This document shows, one piece after another, positions 1-10,066 of a DNA stretch of 64,000 nt. A program made the translations under genes and the position numbers. Source of the stretch: Cystobasidium ongulense (taxonomy: Eukaryota; Basidiomycota; Cystobasidiomycetes; Cystobasidiales; Cystobasidiaceae); the NCBI GenBank assembly GCA_022835595.1, contig BQUP01000004.1, positions 1,302,001 through 1,366,000 on the forward strand, given 5' to 3'. Each line of letters starts with the position of its first letter. Position 1 is the first letter of the stretch. The notes under the pieces were generated by a model, which saw only the letters and a list, made by a program, of their open reading frames with translations, made no database searches and was not told the origin of the DNA.

Positions 1-735
1 GTAGTCGAACTTCCAGAACGTCAGATACGAGACGTGACACATAAAGATGAACCCTAATATCCAAAGGAGCATCCGACGCCAGATTGTATGCATATGTCTA
101 TCCTCTGTCCGATACCACCCGCCTAGTCTGATAATCACGTAGTAAAGGTTGCAGAGAATTGACAGTGCGGCGGAAAAGTAGTCGAGCCTTTCGGTCCACT
201 TTTTGTCTCTTGTGTGAAATACAATAGACCACACCCAGAGGTTGATGCCAGCAGCAGGAAGGAATTTCAGGGCATAAGAAAGCGGTTTTGGAAGATCTCG
301 AGGCAGCCGTCTATGCATCGAGGATCCATATTTGGCATGCATGTACAGGTTGCCAGCAGAGAACAAGACGGACAAGGGTTCTTGTACGCCCAAAAAGCGG
401 TAGAAGGGCCATTTGCCGTGGTATTGAACGACGCGATTCGGTGGCAGACCTTGTAGTCGTGGTAGCTTTATGAGGAACGGTATATCCTGAGCTACAGCGA
501 TGTCGGTGAGGTTGTGGATGCACTGATAGGAGCAGTCGTCTTCGCAGGTCCAGAAGGTAGCGCGCAGTGGGAGGGCTAGTCTACTATGTGTACCGTCGAT
601 ACAGCCTGTTCGACACACGCTCGTGCATTGTTGATATGCGAGTGAGCGATCGCCTATGGAGCCTTGTGCTATGGCCGCGAGGGCTACCAGCAAGAAGCCG
701 ATCACGTATGCTGTTCCTTGGAGATGGATCATCAT
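1..735 (-). CDS. PER1: PER1/PGAP3-like GPI-remodelling protein (5' part, runs off window)
   Basis: An ER membrane protein of the Per1/PGAP3 family, which removes the sn-2 acyl chain of GPI anchors during lipid remodelling. The reading frame is open without introns from ATG at 735 to base 1 (245 codons), so the C-terminus lies outside the window. A hydrophobic signal (about residues 5-25, rich in L, V and A) is followed by the family signature GDRSLAYQQC with a spaced Cys series, then WTCEDDC and YQC, then VQYHGKWPFYR and GVQEPLSVLFSAGN, the most conserved Per1 block. Several hydrophobic spans follow. Two adjacent ATGs (735 and 732) are possible starts; either leaves the signal peptide intact. 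The promoter would lie in 736-963, just outside the inverted-repeat arm. Family assignment is firm; activity is inferred from the family. Confidence 0.9.
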   Translation of the reverse strand, partial: MMIHLQGTAYVIGFLLVALAAIAQGSIGDRSLAYQQCTSVCRTGCIDGTHSRLALPLRATFWTCEDDCSYQCIHNLTDIAVAQDIPFLIKLPRLQGLPPNRVVQYHGKWPFYRFLGVQEPLSVLFSAGNLYMHAKYGSSMHRRLPRDLPKPLSYALKFLPAAGINLWVWSIVFHTRDKKWTERLDYFSAALSILCNLYYVIIRLGGWYRTEDRHMHTIWRRMLLWILGFIFMCHVSYLTFWKFDY

Positions 736-1280
736 GGCGTTACGCTCATTGCATTGCTGCTGACGTGCATGCAAAGCAAGACAAGAAGCCGCAACGAGCA
801 TGGACCCAAACCGTGGTGTGGTGATCGAGTTCTTGCATGGAGCTTCAGACAACTTTACTCGCTGTGGGATACAGGTGCGGCACCTCAGTATGCCAGTCGA
901 AGCTCTCGTAGAGATGAGCAAGCTTATCTGACGCTCCCTGCGTGCACTCATATCGAACAAGTCTAGGTTGTACTTCATGACCACGTGATGAGCCGAAGGC
1001 CTGCTGTCATCGGTAGCTTGCATCTTCACTTGCCAGCGCGTTAGCACTTGCAGGGGCGCTTAAATGCGGAGGTAAGGAGTCAATCTGAACGTTCGAACAA
1101 TTGACGCACTGTCTCGTGCTTCGTTCTAGGGAGGCTACCTCGCTCGTGCTATTGCTGTATTCGTATCTGTCACTTCTTGCAGGATGAAAGTGGAAAGTGT
1201 CTGACATTTCAGAAGTAAGTCTACTCAGCAACAGGATCAGGAAAGGGAATGAACTGTCTGATCATTGGCTCCATCAAAAG

Positions 1281-1498
1281 CTTTCCAAAAGGTGCAGCAA
1301 TCTGCCATTGAAGCCGTCGACCCCTGGATTTGGAGAGCGTTCTTTATCGAGTTCCGTGAGTTCGCAAACAAACCAACATGCACTGAACACCGATAAAATT
1401 CAAAATTAGTGACCTATGGAAGAAACATAGCTACTCGCATCTACAAATGGCTTCTCTCTGCAAAAGTATTGGCCTCGACGCCCGACAAAAAAAGATAA
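1281..1498 (+). CDS. Possible small spliced reading frame in left repeat arm
   Basis: A protein-like frame runs 1281-1355, then a plausible intron 1356-1409 (gtgagt..ttag), then 1410-1498 ending in TAA. The deduced peptide contains AIEAVDPWIWRAFFIEF, then LTYGRNIATRIYKWLL, and a basic tail. The 5' end is unresolved: the acceptor before 1281 needs one leftover base from an upstream exon I could not fix, and no in-frame ATG precedes it in the arm. It is either the 3' part of a small gene copied with the repeat or a chance open frame. No family recognised. Confidence 0.3.
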
Positions 1499-1575
1499 TG
1501 GAAGTTCCAAACGCCGCTAGAGAAGGAAAGTCGGATTAGTCGCAGTACAGGAAGGGAGGTTGGGATTGATTATAA

Positions 1576-1690
1576 CGTACTCGGTAGGGTTTGAACCTAC
1601 GCAGTCAATGACTACTTGCTGGCTAAACGAACAGTGAAGTTCAATTTAAGGATTCAAGGCAAGCCCCTTAGACCACTCGGGCACAACGGC
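1576..1690 (-). tRNA. tRNA-Ser(UGA)-like gene, copy 1 (acceptor stem imperfect)
   Basis: Identical to the copy at 4601-4715, on the opposite strand. See that entry for the fold. It lies inside the left inverted-repeat arm. Confidence 0.55.
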
Positions 1691-1734
1691 ATTTCATTGA
1701 TTTGCCCAAAAAGTGCTCTGCCATGCCAGTCCGC

Positions 1735-2281
1735 CTGTCCATCTTTCAGGCTCAAGTGACATGGGTGTTTCGGACAGCTAATGCTATCACGGTAGCCATG
1801 TTGGGGGCGTCAAATCCACCTCATATATATGTGCAGTGCCCTGATCCATATCCGGCAATGTCCTTGCAACAGCGCCAGTCGTCCCTTACCCTTTATGGGC
1901 GCATGTTGAGTGTGTCCTTGAAGACAGCTGTTTAGTATGTGCCGGACCTCGTCGCAGGATCGAGAAAACGGACTGGGCAGTCTTCGAAGGGACTTGGTTC
2001 GATGGCAGGAGGCACCGTGAACTTTTCGCGGCATTCCCTATTTCAAGTTGTGTATTTGCCGCAAGGTGCCTCCCATGACCTGCTCTGTCCTGGGCCTACA
2101 AGGCTGTAGACTCCTTCGCATGAAGCACAGCGTGCAGCAAGTGAGTCCGCAAAATTGAGTATAATGTTCGTGATGCGTGACTTGGCGGAATGATTCTATC
2201 AGACTTTGACGAATAATCTTCCTTTCGCGACTGTTAATGCAAAACAGGCAGGTCTGTCAGTTATACATCGGGACTGACATG
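1735..2281. other. Gap between repeat arm and transporter 3' end
   Basis: About 550 bp with no convincing reading frame on either strand. It includes the 3' flank of the transporter gene. I see no terminal repeats or transposase-like coding. Confidence 0.5.
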
Positions 2282-4307
2282 TCATCCTCCAAATCCTTGC
2301 TTACTTTGAAATCTTGCCAGTACCGCGAAGCACGACCCAAGAAGCATTGCACCGCCTGATGTTGAACCTGGGATTAGGACCAAATCTAATCTACGCCACA
2401 AGATCCTTACTCACAGCTGTAACTTATAACGGCTCTGTATCCTGCTCTCGCGAGAATTGCACCAGCTATCGAGGGTCCAGTCAAGAAGCCTGCAATTTCG
2501 CAGGTGAAAAATACACCAATAATAGAAGGGAGCTTGGACGGATCCAGATGAACAGCAAGTACAGCCGGAGCTACGCCTAAAAGCGAGATTATGGGCGAGG
2601 TATCAGACACAGCCAGAAGCTTGAATCTTCACAATTTGAAATTCACCTATAGCTCCTACGCCGGTCGCACCGTATAGCAGCGCAAATATGAACGAGACTG
2701 GCAAGTTTCCATTTGCCGGCAGCCACATGGCTGCTTGTAGTATGGCAGATACAACTAAGCCTATGCAGAAGACGTTCATGATGCCGCTGATAAGTGGAGA
2801 TTGTCTCAGTACTGGATTATTCGGCTTCATCTTGGCGACCACTCACACTCTGGAATCACCCAAGAAGCCCATAACTATTCTACCGATGACGACACCCGCA
2901 TTTATGACGGCCGAGATACCTGCGCCCTGGGCTGGCGTAGCACCGCCCTCAGTCTGAATATATTGCGGCATGTAGAATTGTGGGGTGTTGAAACCGAAGA
3001 AGAAAATGAAAAAGGCAAGCCAGTATCTGGAACAATTGCGTCAAAGATGATCGGTTGATGGTGGCAGCTATTTCTTGCGTGATACTCACGAGATGAGCCA
3101 TGGCTCCTGTTTGTATATGTGAAAGGCTGTTTTCCAGTTGCCAGTCTTGGAGGCTTTTCGGGAAGCAGCTGGACTTCGAGTTATTATAATCGAAACAGCC
3201 ATGATGAATAAGGTAATGAGGGCAGAAATTCGGAGAGCCCATCGGTAGCCTAGACTACCAATGATGCTTCGGTATATATAGGACCAAGCAATACCGCTAG
3301 AGTGTGTTTTAGTGGGCAATATTCCTGTTTTGGCCGGGCAGTAAAACTTCCAACTTACCCGGCGCCGAGTCCAGCCGAAGCAACTCCCATTGCTCGAGCC
3401 CTTTTCTTGACGAACCATTGTGGGACGACTGTTGTACACGTTTCAACTTGGGTCTGGCGCAAATAACCATGCAAGCTCACTTGTTGTACCGGATAGGAAG
3501 ATGCAGCCTCCTCCAATACCCTGTATGATACCTGCAAGGTATAACGTTATAACAAAGGACAACTGCAGCACATAGCGTCTACTTACCTTGAGTAGCAATA
3601 AGTGTATTCACGCTATGACACCAACCAGCGGCCAGCAATCCTGCAACGGTAATCACCGTGCCGATGGTGGCCAAAAATCGAGGTCCTTTGATTTCGCATA
3701 GTCGACCGGCTGCTAGACACGTCGTGACCAGTACGGCAAGTGTTGTGCCCCCAATGAAAGAAATGGACTATTGGGACGAATATACACAAAAAGTCAGCTT
3801 AATCTTGGGTGATGACGGCTTTATAATCGGGATTTCGATATAGAGAGAGAAAGCGCCACGAGAGTGTATCGAAGACCGGATACTGACCAGATCAGATGAG
3901 TCTGGAAATTGGACCAGGGAGTATTCTGCTTGAAAGACGCCGAATGCATTCGGTCCTCCTAAACAGATAGCAAATTGTAGAAAGCTGGCTACTACGCTGC
4001 ACCAAGCTCGCCAGCCGCCATCCATTTGTGCTTCTTTGACTTTCGCATCGCCGCTGACTTGTGAATGTGATTCGACATCTTTCTCTGGCTTCTGGGATGG
4101 ATCATGTACGTGCTGCTGGCATCCTTGTGCTTCGTCTTGCACTGCAGGGGATACCATCGAGCGCAGACGAGAGCTCGGCGACCGAGGGCGATTCGAGCTT
4201 CCTCGAAATCCAGCACGTTGACTGGAAATACCAAGCCGTTTGAAGGTCGAAGAGTCGGTCTTTGGATTCAGGCAGAACAGTACGGAGTAACACCATGGCG
4301 CAGTCAT
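2282..4307 (-). CDS. MFS transporter, monocarboxylate (MCT/SLC16)-type
   Basis: A 12-span major facilitator of the fungal monocarboxylate/riboflavin transporter-like group, expected in the plasma membrane; substrate unknown. The diagnostic MCT N-terminal motif DGGWRAW precedes span 1. Later blocks include SFIGGTTLAVLVTT, GIIQGIGGGCIF, VVPQWFVKKRARAMG (the cytoplasmic RA.G loop), SLGYRWALRI, FFGFNTPQFYMPQY, and a C-terminal GGAMLLGSCFAVLARF ending in TGA at 2284-2282. At least eight short introns with GT..AG borders join these exons in frame, so the gene looks intact at roughly 500 residues. Start: ATG at 4307 (A at -3) gives a long Ser/Arg-rich leader; ATG at 4157 is an alternative and an intron in the leader is possible. 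The gene is the only complete gene enclosed by the two inverted-repeat arms. Confidence 0.85.
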
Positions 4308-4600
4308 GCTCTAGCGTAGTGGTGCACATTTGGGGTTTCATTGTAAGCGATGCCGGTGATCGAGTCGAGTGCTCGGCTTCTACGGCAAGCTGAATAACTT
4401 TGAGGACTGCCTGCAGGGCGTGAACCAGTAGTCCGTGTGTACGACAAAAGCTTGGATTAATAGAAGAGCTCTGGACTGCCTCTCCTCGGTTTCCTTATTG
4501 CGAGATATTAGAAGTTTCCGCTGCTTCTTTATCCAAATGACACTCACGCACAGTCTGCGGACTGGCATGGCAGAGCACTTTTTGGGCAAATCAATGAAAT

Positions 4601-4715
4601 GCCGTTGTGCCCGAGTGGTCTAAGGGGCTTGCCTTGAATCCTTAAATTGAACTTCACTGTTCGTTTAGCCAGCAAGTAGTCATTGACTGCGTAGGTTCAA
4701 ACCCTACCGAGTACG
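4601..4715 (+). tRNA. tRNA-Ser(UGA)-like gene, copy 2, with 32-nt intron
   Basis: Cloverleaf parts are visible. The D arm is ccc/ggg around GAGTGGTCTAA. The anticodon stem CTTGC/GCAAG has loop CTTGAA + A, giving anticodon TGA, interrupted after base 37 by a 32-nt intron (4639-4670). A long variable arm (AGTC/GACT) follows, then the T arm GTAGG-TTCAAAC-CCTAC. Internal box A and box B are good. The acceptor stem is not: 4601-4607 (gccgttg) against 4708-4714 (cgagtac) leaves three central mismatches, with only positions 1, 5, 6 (G-U) and 7 pairing. This may be a decayed or 5'-recombined tRNA gene that Pol III can still read. A T-run lies about 80 nt downstream. Confidence 0.55.
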
Positions 4716-4792
4716 TTATAATCAATCCCAACCTCCCTTCCTGTACTGCGACTAATCCGACTTTCCTTCTCTAGCGGCGTTTGGAACTTCCA

Positions 4793-5010
4793 TTATCTTT
4801 TTTTGTCGGGCGTCGAGGCCAATACTTTTGCAGAGAGAAGCCATTTGTAGATGCGAGTAGCTATGTTTCTTCCATAGGTCACTAATTTTGAATTTTATCG
4901 GTGTTCAGTGCATGTTGGTTTGTTTGCGAACTCACGGAACTCGATAAAGAACGCTCTCCAAATCCAGGGGTCGACGGCTTCAATGGCAGATTGCTGCACC
5001 TTTTGGAAAG
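4793..5010 (-). CDS. Possible small spliced reading frame in right repeat arm
   Basis: Exact copy of the frame described at 1281-1498, in the opposite orientation; the same uncertainty about its 5' end applies. Confidence 0.3.
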
Positions 5011-5605
5011 CTTTTGATGGAGCCAATGATCAGACAGTTCATTCCCTTTCCTGATCCTGTTGCTGAGTAGACTTACTTCTGAAATGTCAGACACTTTCCA
5101 CTTTCATCCTGCAAGAAGTGACAGATACGAATACAGCAATAGCACGAGCGAGGTAGCCTCCCTAGAACGAAGCACGAGACAGTGCGTCAATTGTTCGAAC
5201 GTTCAGATTGACTCCTTACCTCCGCATTTAAGCGCCCCTGCAAGTGCTAACGCGCTGGCAAGTGAAGATGCAAGCTACCGATGACAGCAGGCCTTCGGCT
5301 CATCACGTGGTTATGAAGTACAACCTATCATACACATGCCGAGTATGTTTGGACCCAGATAGCAGTGAAACACGCTGGACGCATCGACCTCTACGCCTCT
5401 AGTCTGCTTGGTCTTACCATAACAGGCGGTATCCTGTCTTGCAATCGAAGAGATTGCTATGCTGGCAGCAAGGAACGCCTCTGCTTGTAGAGCCTAGAGA
5501 TAGAGAGAGAAAGGTGTCGTGGAAGGAAGGCGAGAAGAGACATTCGCATGAAAACTACACTTCAATGCCTTTGCAGTGCGGCTTTTAGAGGTTGATTTGC
5601 TTTGA

Positions 5606-5716
5606 CCTGAGATAATGCACATGTGGCTGATATGAACACAACTCAAGCTCAAACAGGACGTTCGCCTGTTCGAGCTTGAAAGATGTTCCTATTAGCCACA
5701 TGTGCATTATCTCGGG
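5606..5716. repeat. 111-bp imperfect palindrome (hairpin) upstream of PGK
   Basis: Two arms of about 52 nt around a 7-nt loop (acgttcg, 5658-5664). The inner arms (tcaagctcaaacagg / cctgttcgagcttga) differ at one position. The outer arms share gataatgcacatgtggct with its complement. Only about six mismatches were seen overall. It lies about 180 bp before the PGK start codon, so it may be in the promoter or 5' leader. No flanking target duplication was evident. Confidence 0.9.
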
Positions 5717-5893
5717 TGTCTTCTATCAACATTGCTTATGGTCTTGCGTTGCTATGCTTTGCGGACTTGACTTTCTCGATCACGGTGGTACCTCGACAGA
5801 GCTGTGGATTTGCGCATCATTGGCTTCCGTAACAGTTGTCCAAACTCAGAAATCAAAGTTATTCTAGGTCTCCTTAGACGCACAGTATTCAGA

Positions 5894-7819
5894 ATGGTAG
5901 GGTTTCTTTGTTTAGGCTCGCTAGTGCCAACATGCTCAAATGCTCACGTCGTCCCTGCAGTCTCTCTCGAACAAGCTCTCCATCAGCGACGTCGACCTCA
6001 AGGGCAAGCGAGTCCTTATCAGGTGAGCTCTGATGGTGGAAATGATGTAGGAATGCGCAATTGAGGCCGTGTTTTGCCTCAGAGTCGACTTCAATGTCCC
6101 ATTCAACGCATCTGGCGAGATCACCAACAATGCCGTAAGTTGAGGAGAAATACGGAGCAGGCATGAGCGACTCTTGCAGGAGCAGCTAGCAGCGGACAAG
6201 CGCGAGCATGCATAATACTGACATGCCATCCTTGCACTCGTCTTCAGCGTATCGTCGCAGCGCTTCCTACCATTCAATATGCTATCGACCACCAAGCCAA
6301 GGCTGTTGTCCTGATGTCGCATTTGGGCAGACCTGACGGCAAGGTCGTGCAGAAGTACAGCCTTAAGCCTGTTGCGGACGAGCTCTCCAAACGTAAGTAG
6401 ATTTGACAGACCCGAGCTCACTTGACCCAGCTAATGTATCTCATCTCGTGTATCTGCAGTCATCAAGAAAGACGTAGAGTTCCTGAACGACTGCGTCGGT
6501 TCCGAAGTCGAGAAGAAGGTCAACGCCGCCAGCAATGCACAAGTGTGAGTGAAATAACCCAAACGCCAACAGAATGGGTCGCCTAGCTAAAAGTGAATTC
6601 ATTGCAGCATCCTGCTAGAGAATCTCCGCTTCCACGCAGAGGAGGAAGGTTCATCCAAGGACGCCGACGGCAAGAAGGTCAAGGCTGACAAGGCCAAGGT
6701 CGAAGAATTCCGCAAGGGTCTAACAGCTCTTGGTGATGTCTGTGCGTCTCGCTGCGCAACTTGCTGCTGTACCTGGCGGTCGCTGAGAATCAGTCTAAAA
6801 CAGACATCAACGATGCATTCGGAACTGCACACAGAGCACATTCATCTATGGTTGGAGTCGAATTGTCTCAGAAGGCTGCTGGTTTCCTCATGAAGAAGGA
6901 GCTCGAGTTCTTTGCCAAGTGAGTGATGCTTTTTGGCGGGCTGTATAACGGGTCACTGATGCTTCAACGCGTTGCACCCAGGGCTCTCGAGAAGCCAGAG
7001 CGACCATTCTTAGCTATTCTCGGAGGTGCCAAGATCAGCGACAAGATTCAGTTGATTGACAACTTGCTCGACAAGGTAATGAATCGAGTCTACTATCTGA
7101 AACCACAAGAGCTAACTTTTCACCTCTATCTATAGGTCGACTCCATCATCATTGGTGGTGGAATGGCTTTCACATTCAAGAAAACTTTGGACAATGTCTC
7201 TATCGGCAACTCACTCTTTGACCAGCCAGGCAGCGAAAAAGTCCATGCCATCATGGAAAAGGCCAAGAAGAACAACGTCAAGGTCGTCTTCCCCATCGAC
7301 TATGTTACCGGTGACAAATTCGACGCCAAAGCCCAAGTCGGCAGTGCTACCGACGCAGAGGGAATCCCAGACGGATGGATGGGCCTAGATGCTGGACCAA
7401 AGTCGCGGGAGCTCTTCAAGGAGACAATTCTTGCAAGCAAGACCATCCTATGGAACGGACCTCCTGGTGTCTTCGAGTTCGATGCTTTCGCTCAAGGCTC
7501 AAAGGGCGCTCTCGATGCTTGTGTTGAAGCCTGCCAGAAAGGAGCGACTGTCATTGTTGGTGGAGGTGACACTGCTACTGTCGTTGCTAGTAAGTTCCAA
7601 CGTAACCCGCCCATCCTGTCACGGTCTAACTTGCCGCACCGCAGAATACGGCGCCGAAGACAAGCTCAGTCACGTTTCGACCGGAGGAGGTGCCAGCTTG
7701 GAGCTCCTCGAGGGCAAGGTGCGTACTTCTGCTTTTTCATCGTCCTAGCCAATCAGCTGAACCTGTTTGGTCCGCTTTCTCAGAATCTGCCAGGAGTTGC
7801 GGCTCTATCCGAAAAATAA
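5894..7819 (+). CDS. PGK1: Phosphoglycerate kinase
   Basis: Glycolytic enzyme converting 1,3-bisphosphoglycerate + ADP to 3-phosphoglycerate + ATP in the cytosol. Eleven exons sum to 1254 nt, giving 417 residues, the normal fungal length. Exon 1 is the ATG alone (5894-5896), followed by an intron to 5960. Other exons: 5961-6022, 6083-6134, 6248-6392, 6460-6544, 6608-6741, 6804-6918, 6982-7075, 7136-7589, 7645-7718, 7784-7819. Signatures: [17 protein letters not shown] (substrate-binding N-domain), [40 protein letters not shown], and the nucleotide-site VGGGDTATV and [11 protein letters not shown]. The C-terminus GVAALSEK is typical. All splice junctions keep frame, so the gene looks fully functional. 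Confidence 0.97.
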
Positions 7820-8083
7820 GCTTGCTAGATCGTTCAATCGTGCGAGTAGATAGAACACCGGCAGTACTGCTATTTATAACCTAAACAAATACGGCATTAG
7901 CCGCGTTGAGTGGCTCGCCCTTTGCTCTGAGGCCATGTCAGAAAAAGTCTGTTCACATTACCACTTGCGCTGCACCTCCTTAGGGCACTACAACCTGCTA
8001 TTAGACTGCTTATGTACTGCTACTTACAAGAGTACTAACAAGTGATACTGGCTACATGAAGAGAGTTATTGACATTTGTCCAT

Positions 8084-9626
8084 TTACTCTGGGAATGTGC
8101 GACCCGCCTGTTCATCTCCGTCTTCCATACGACCTCTCCCGAAGCACCCACAACAGAATAGCCACTCCAACCACCCTACCGGTGGCTCCGCTTCATCTAC
8201 ATCGTATTCATCGTCCAGATTGTACTGGCGTCCGTAATCACCTGGTTTGTATGTAGGTGACACCAGATGATCAGCGGGATCATCTGGGTTCTCTGTGTAG
8301 TACTGCTTCGGCATCATATAGCTCGTAGGACTGCGTAAGGTCGGTGTGGACTGCCCACTGGACTGCGTATGCACTTCCGCCCGTCTTGGACTTGGCGCGC
8401 CGTTTGATTTGATCGATATTATTGACGATGTCCGCAAGTCTGCCAGGCGCAACATAGGTCTCTTCTTCGATCTCGGCGTCCCAGCGGCTGACTTGACTGG
8501 TGATCCGACAGGTGTGGTAGGGTTTGAGCTGAGTTCTGCGTAAGTCTGTGGCTGATTACGGCCTGTGTTCAGACCGGGTATATCTTGATCTTCTAAATCT
8601 TCAATAAACCGACTTCCCGTTCGAGCAGCACGCTGTATGCGCTCTGGAAAATTTGCTGAGCTGGCACTCAGAGGCTGAATATTGGAGAGCGAGTCTACAC
8701 TAGTTTTGGTGGAGTGGCTGCCGCGAGGAGCCTGCGGCTGCAATTCCATCTCTTCCACCTCGACAAGCCGCGAGCCATCGCCAAAGATATCGTCTTTGGA
8801 GCTCATTGACCGTAGTTTACGACTGCCTGTTCGATGATGATCTCCAGGTCGAGACGTAGATATTCGCTTTCCGGCACTGCTCATGCGGCGAACTAGCTGC
8901 GTGACCGCTGCTCCGGTCTCGGCGGAGAAAGTCCCATTGCCATGTCCTTGTTTTTGCGGTGAAGCATATCTACTCCGTGTCTTTGCGCGCCTCAGCTTCT
9001 CCTTCTCTGCCCACTTTCGTAGATTCTGTTGTCGCGTCAAGTGTATAGCAAGATGATCAGTACTAGCGGTCTGATTTAGATGGCGGTCAGGGACTTACCG
9101 CTTCGACACGTTGTGATTCTTCGACGCTGTCTGGAGGCTCTTCTTCTCCTGCATCAGACGCAAACCTGCTGTAGAGCTCTGCATCTTCGCTATAGTCGTC
9201 GCTGCTTTCTCGCGCCTTTCCCTTGCGATCACGCTGCTGCGGGCGCATTGGTGTCCCATCATCGTTTTGAGATATGGTCACATCGCCTATGTCGTCTTCT
9301 GCATGTGATGAAACGCGCCGGATAGCTTGTTGTAGTTCGCGTTGCCTCTGCCATGGGCTTGGGTGATGGTCGTCGGCCAAAGTGGAAGCCTGGGCAGCAG
9401 AGTAGAACGAGCGTGGCGAGCCTCCAGAGACTGTGCTTGATGAGGGTGAAGTCGGTTGGAACCAGCTTGCAGCCGCGTTGGCGAAGGGGTCTCCTCCTCC
9501 TCGCGATGTTGAGGCTGTCGAGCTTGCAACGCTGGATGGACGGCTTCCCAAGTTACGACTGCGTCCCAGCTCGCCTCCAGCAAAGGGTGAGCCAGGCGGA
9601 CTGCGTGTATCGAAGGTAGAAGACAT
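8084..9626 (-). CDS. Hypothetical Ser/Pro-rich protein with Cys-rich C-terminus
   Basis: Two exons (9626-9099 and 9025-8084; intron 73 nt, gtaagt..acag) encode 489 residues. The N-terminal 170 residues are low-complexity Ser/Pro/Gly with an acidic stretch. A short charged segment (ANLRKWAEKEKLRRAKTR) spans the splice junction. The C-terminus has VGWLEWLFCCGCFGRGR, a Trp/Cys patch that could be palmitoylated and bind a membrane, although there is no true membrane span or signal peptide. I do not recognise a family. It is convergent with PGK (265 bp between stops). The start ATG at 9626 is the first in the open frame. Confidence 0.75.
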
Positions 9627-10066
9627 CCGGAGATATGACAGTGACTTGTGGGGCTAGCCAGTCCAGAAATTGCTATGCGTCGAGCTGGGTTGTTGATGCG
9701 CGGCAATCTCGAGGATGTTCTAACAGCAGTGGGAGCCCGACAGGTCTGACGGGAACATCGACAGCGGACACTCCCGCAATGTCGCAAAGGGAGGCCGCTG
9801 AGCTCTGACGGCGGCTGTGTAGGTGTGAATGATTGTTGTTTCAAAGACAGATTAATACCGAGTCGCGCTTTCCTGCTGCATCCTTCGATCGCTCCCCTCA
9901 GAGCCAGAAGTCACACTTCTAGACGTGCGCAATTGTCAAAGATTGCATCTAGCAACGCTATACGATACATGGAATATGAAGCTAACGATTTCGGGGTTCA
10001 AGACTACCATATAGGAAACCGAAGTCATAGTCGGTCCCCTGAGATACGGTAGGAGGTGCAACCAAG
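9627..10066. other. Intergenic, 440 bp
   Basis: Upstream region of the hypothetical gene at 8084-9626 and 3' flank of ADH copy A. No supported coding or RNA feature seen. Confidence 0.5.

Larger units (their letters stand above)
964..1734 (+). repeat. Left arm of a 771-bp inverted repeat
   Basis: This stretch is the reverse complement of 4557-5327 with no gaps. I found one difference over 771 bases, at 981 versus 5310. The paired coordinates sum to 6291 throughout, so the symmetry axis lies at 3145.5, inside the transporter gene. The outer border is at 964/5327 and the inner border at 1734/4557; beyond both, similarity stops abruptly. The arm contains a tRNA-Ser-like sequence and a short spliceable reading frame. 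Confidence 0.97.
4557..5327 (-). repeat. Right arm of the 771-bp inverted repeat
   Basis: Reverse complement of 964-1734, gapless, with one base different (5310 versus 981). Near-identity of non-coding DNA implies a recent duplication or continuing gene conversion between arms. It carries the second tRNA-Ser-like sequence (4601-4715) and the second copy of the small spliced frame (4793-5010, minus). Confidence 0.97.

Noticed and set aside
1007-1231. 74-codon frame in the left repeat arm (and its twin at 5060-5284)
   Set aside because: No coding character; duplicates simply because the repeat does, and the sense frame of the arm runs the other way.
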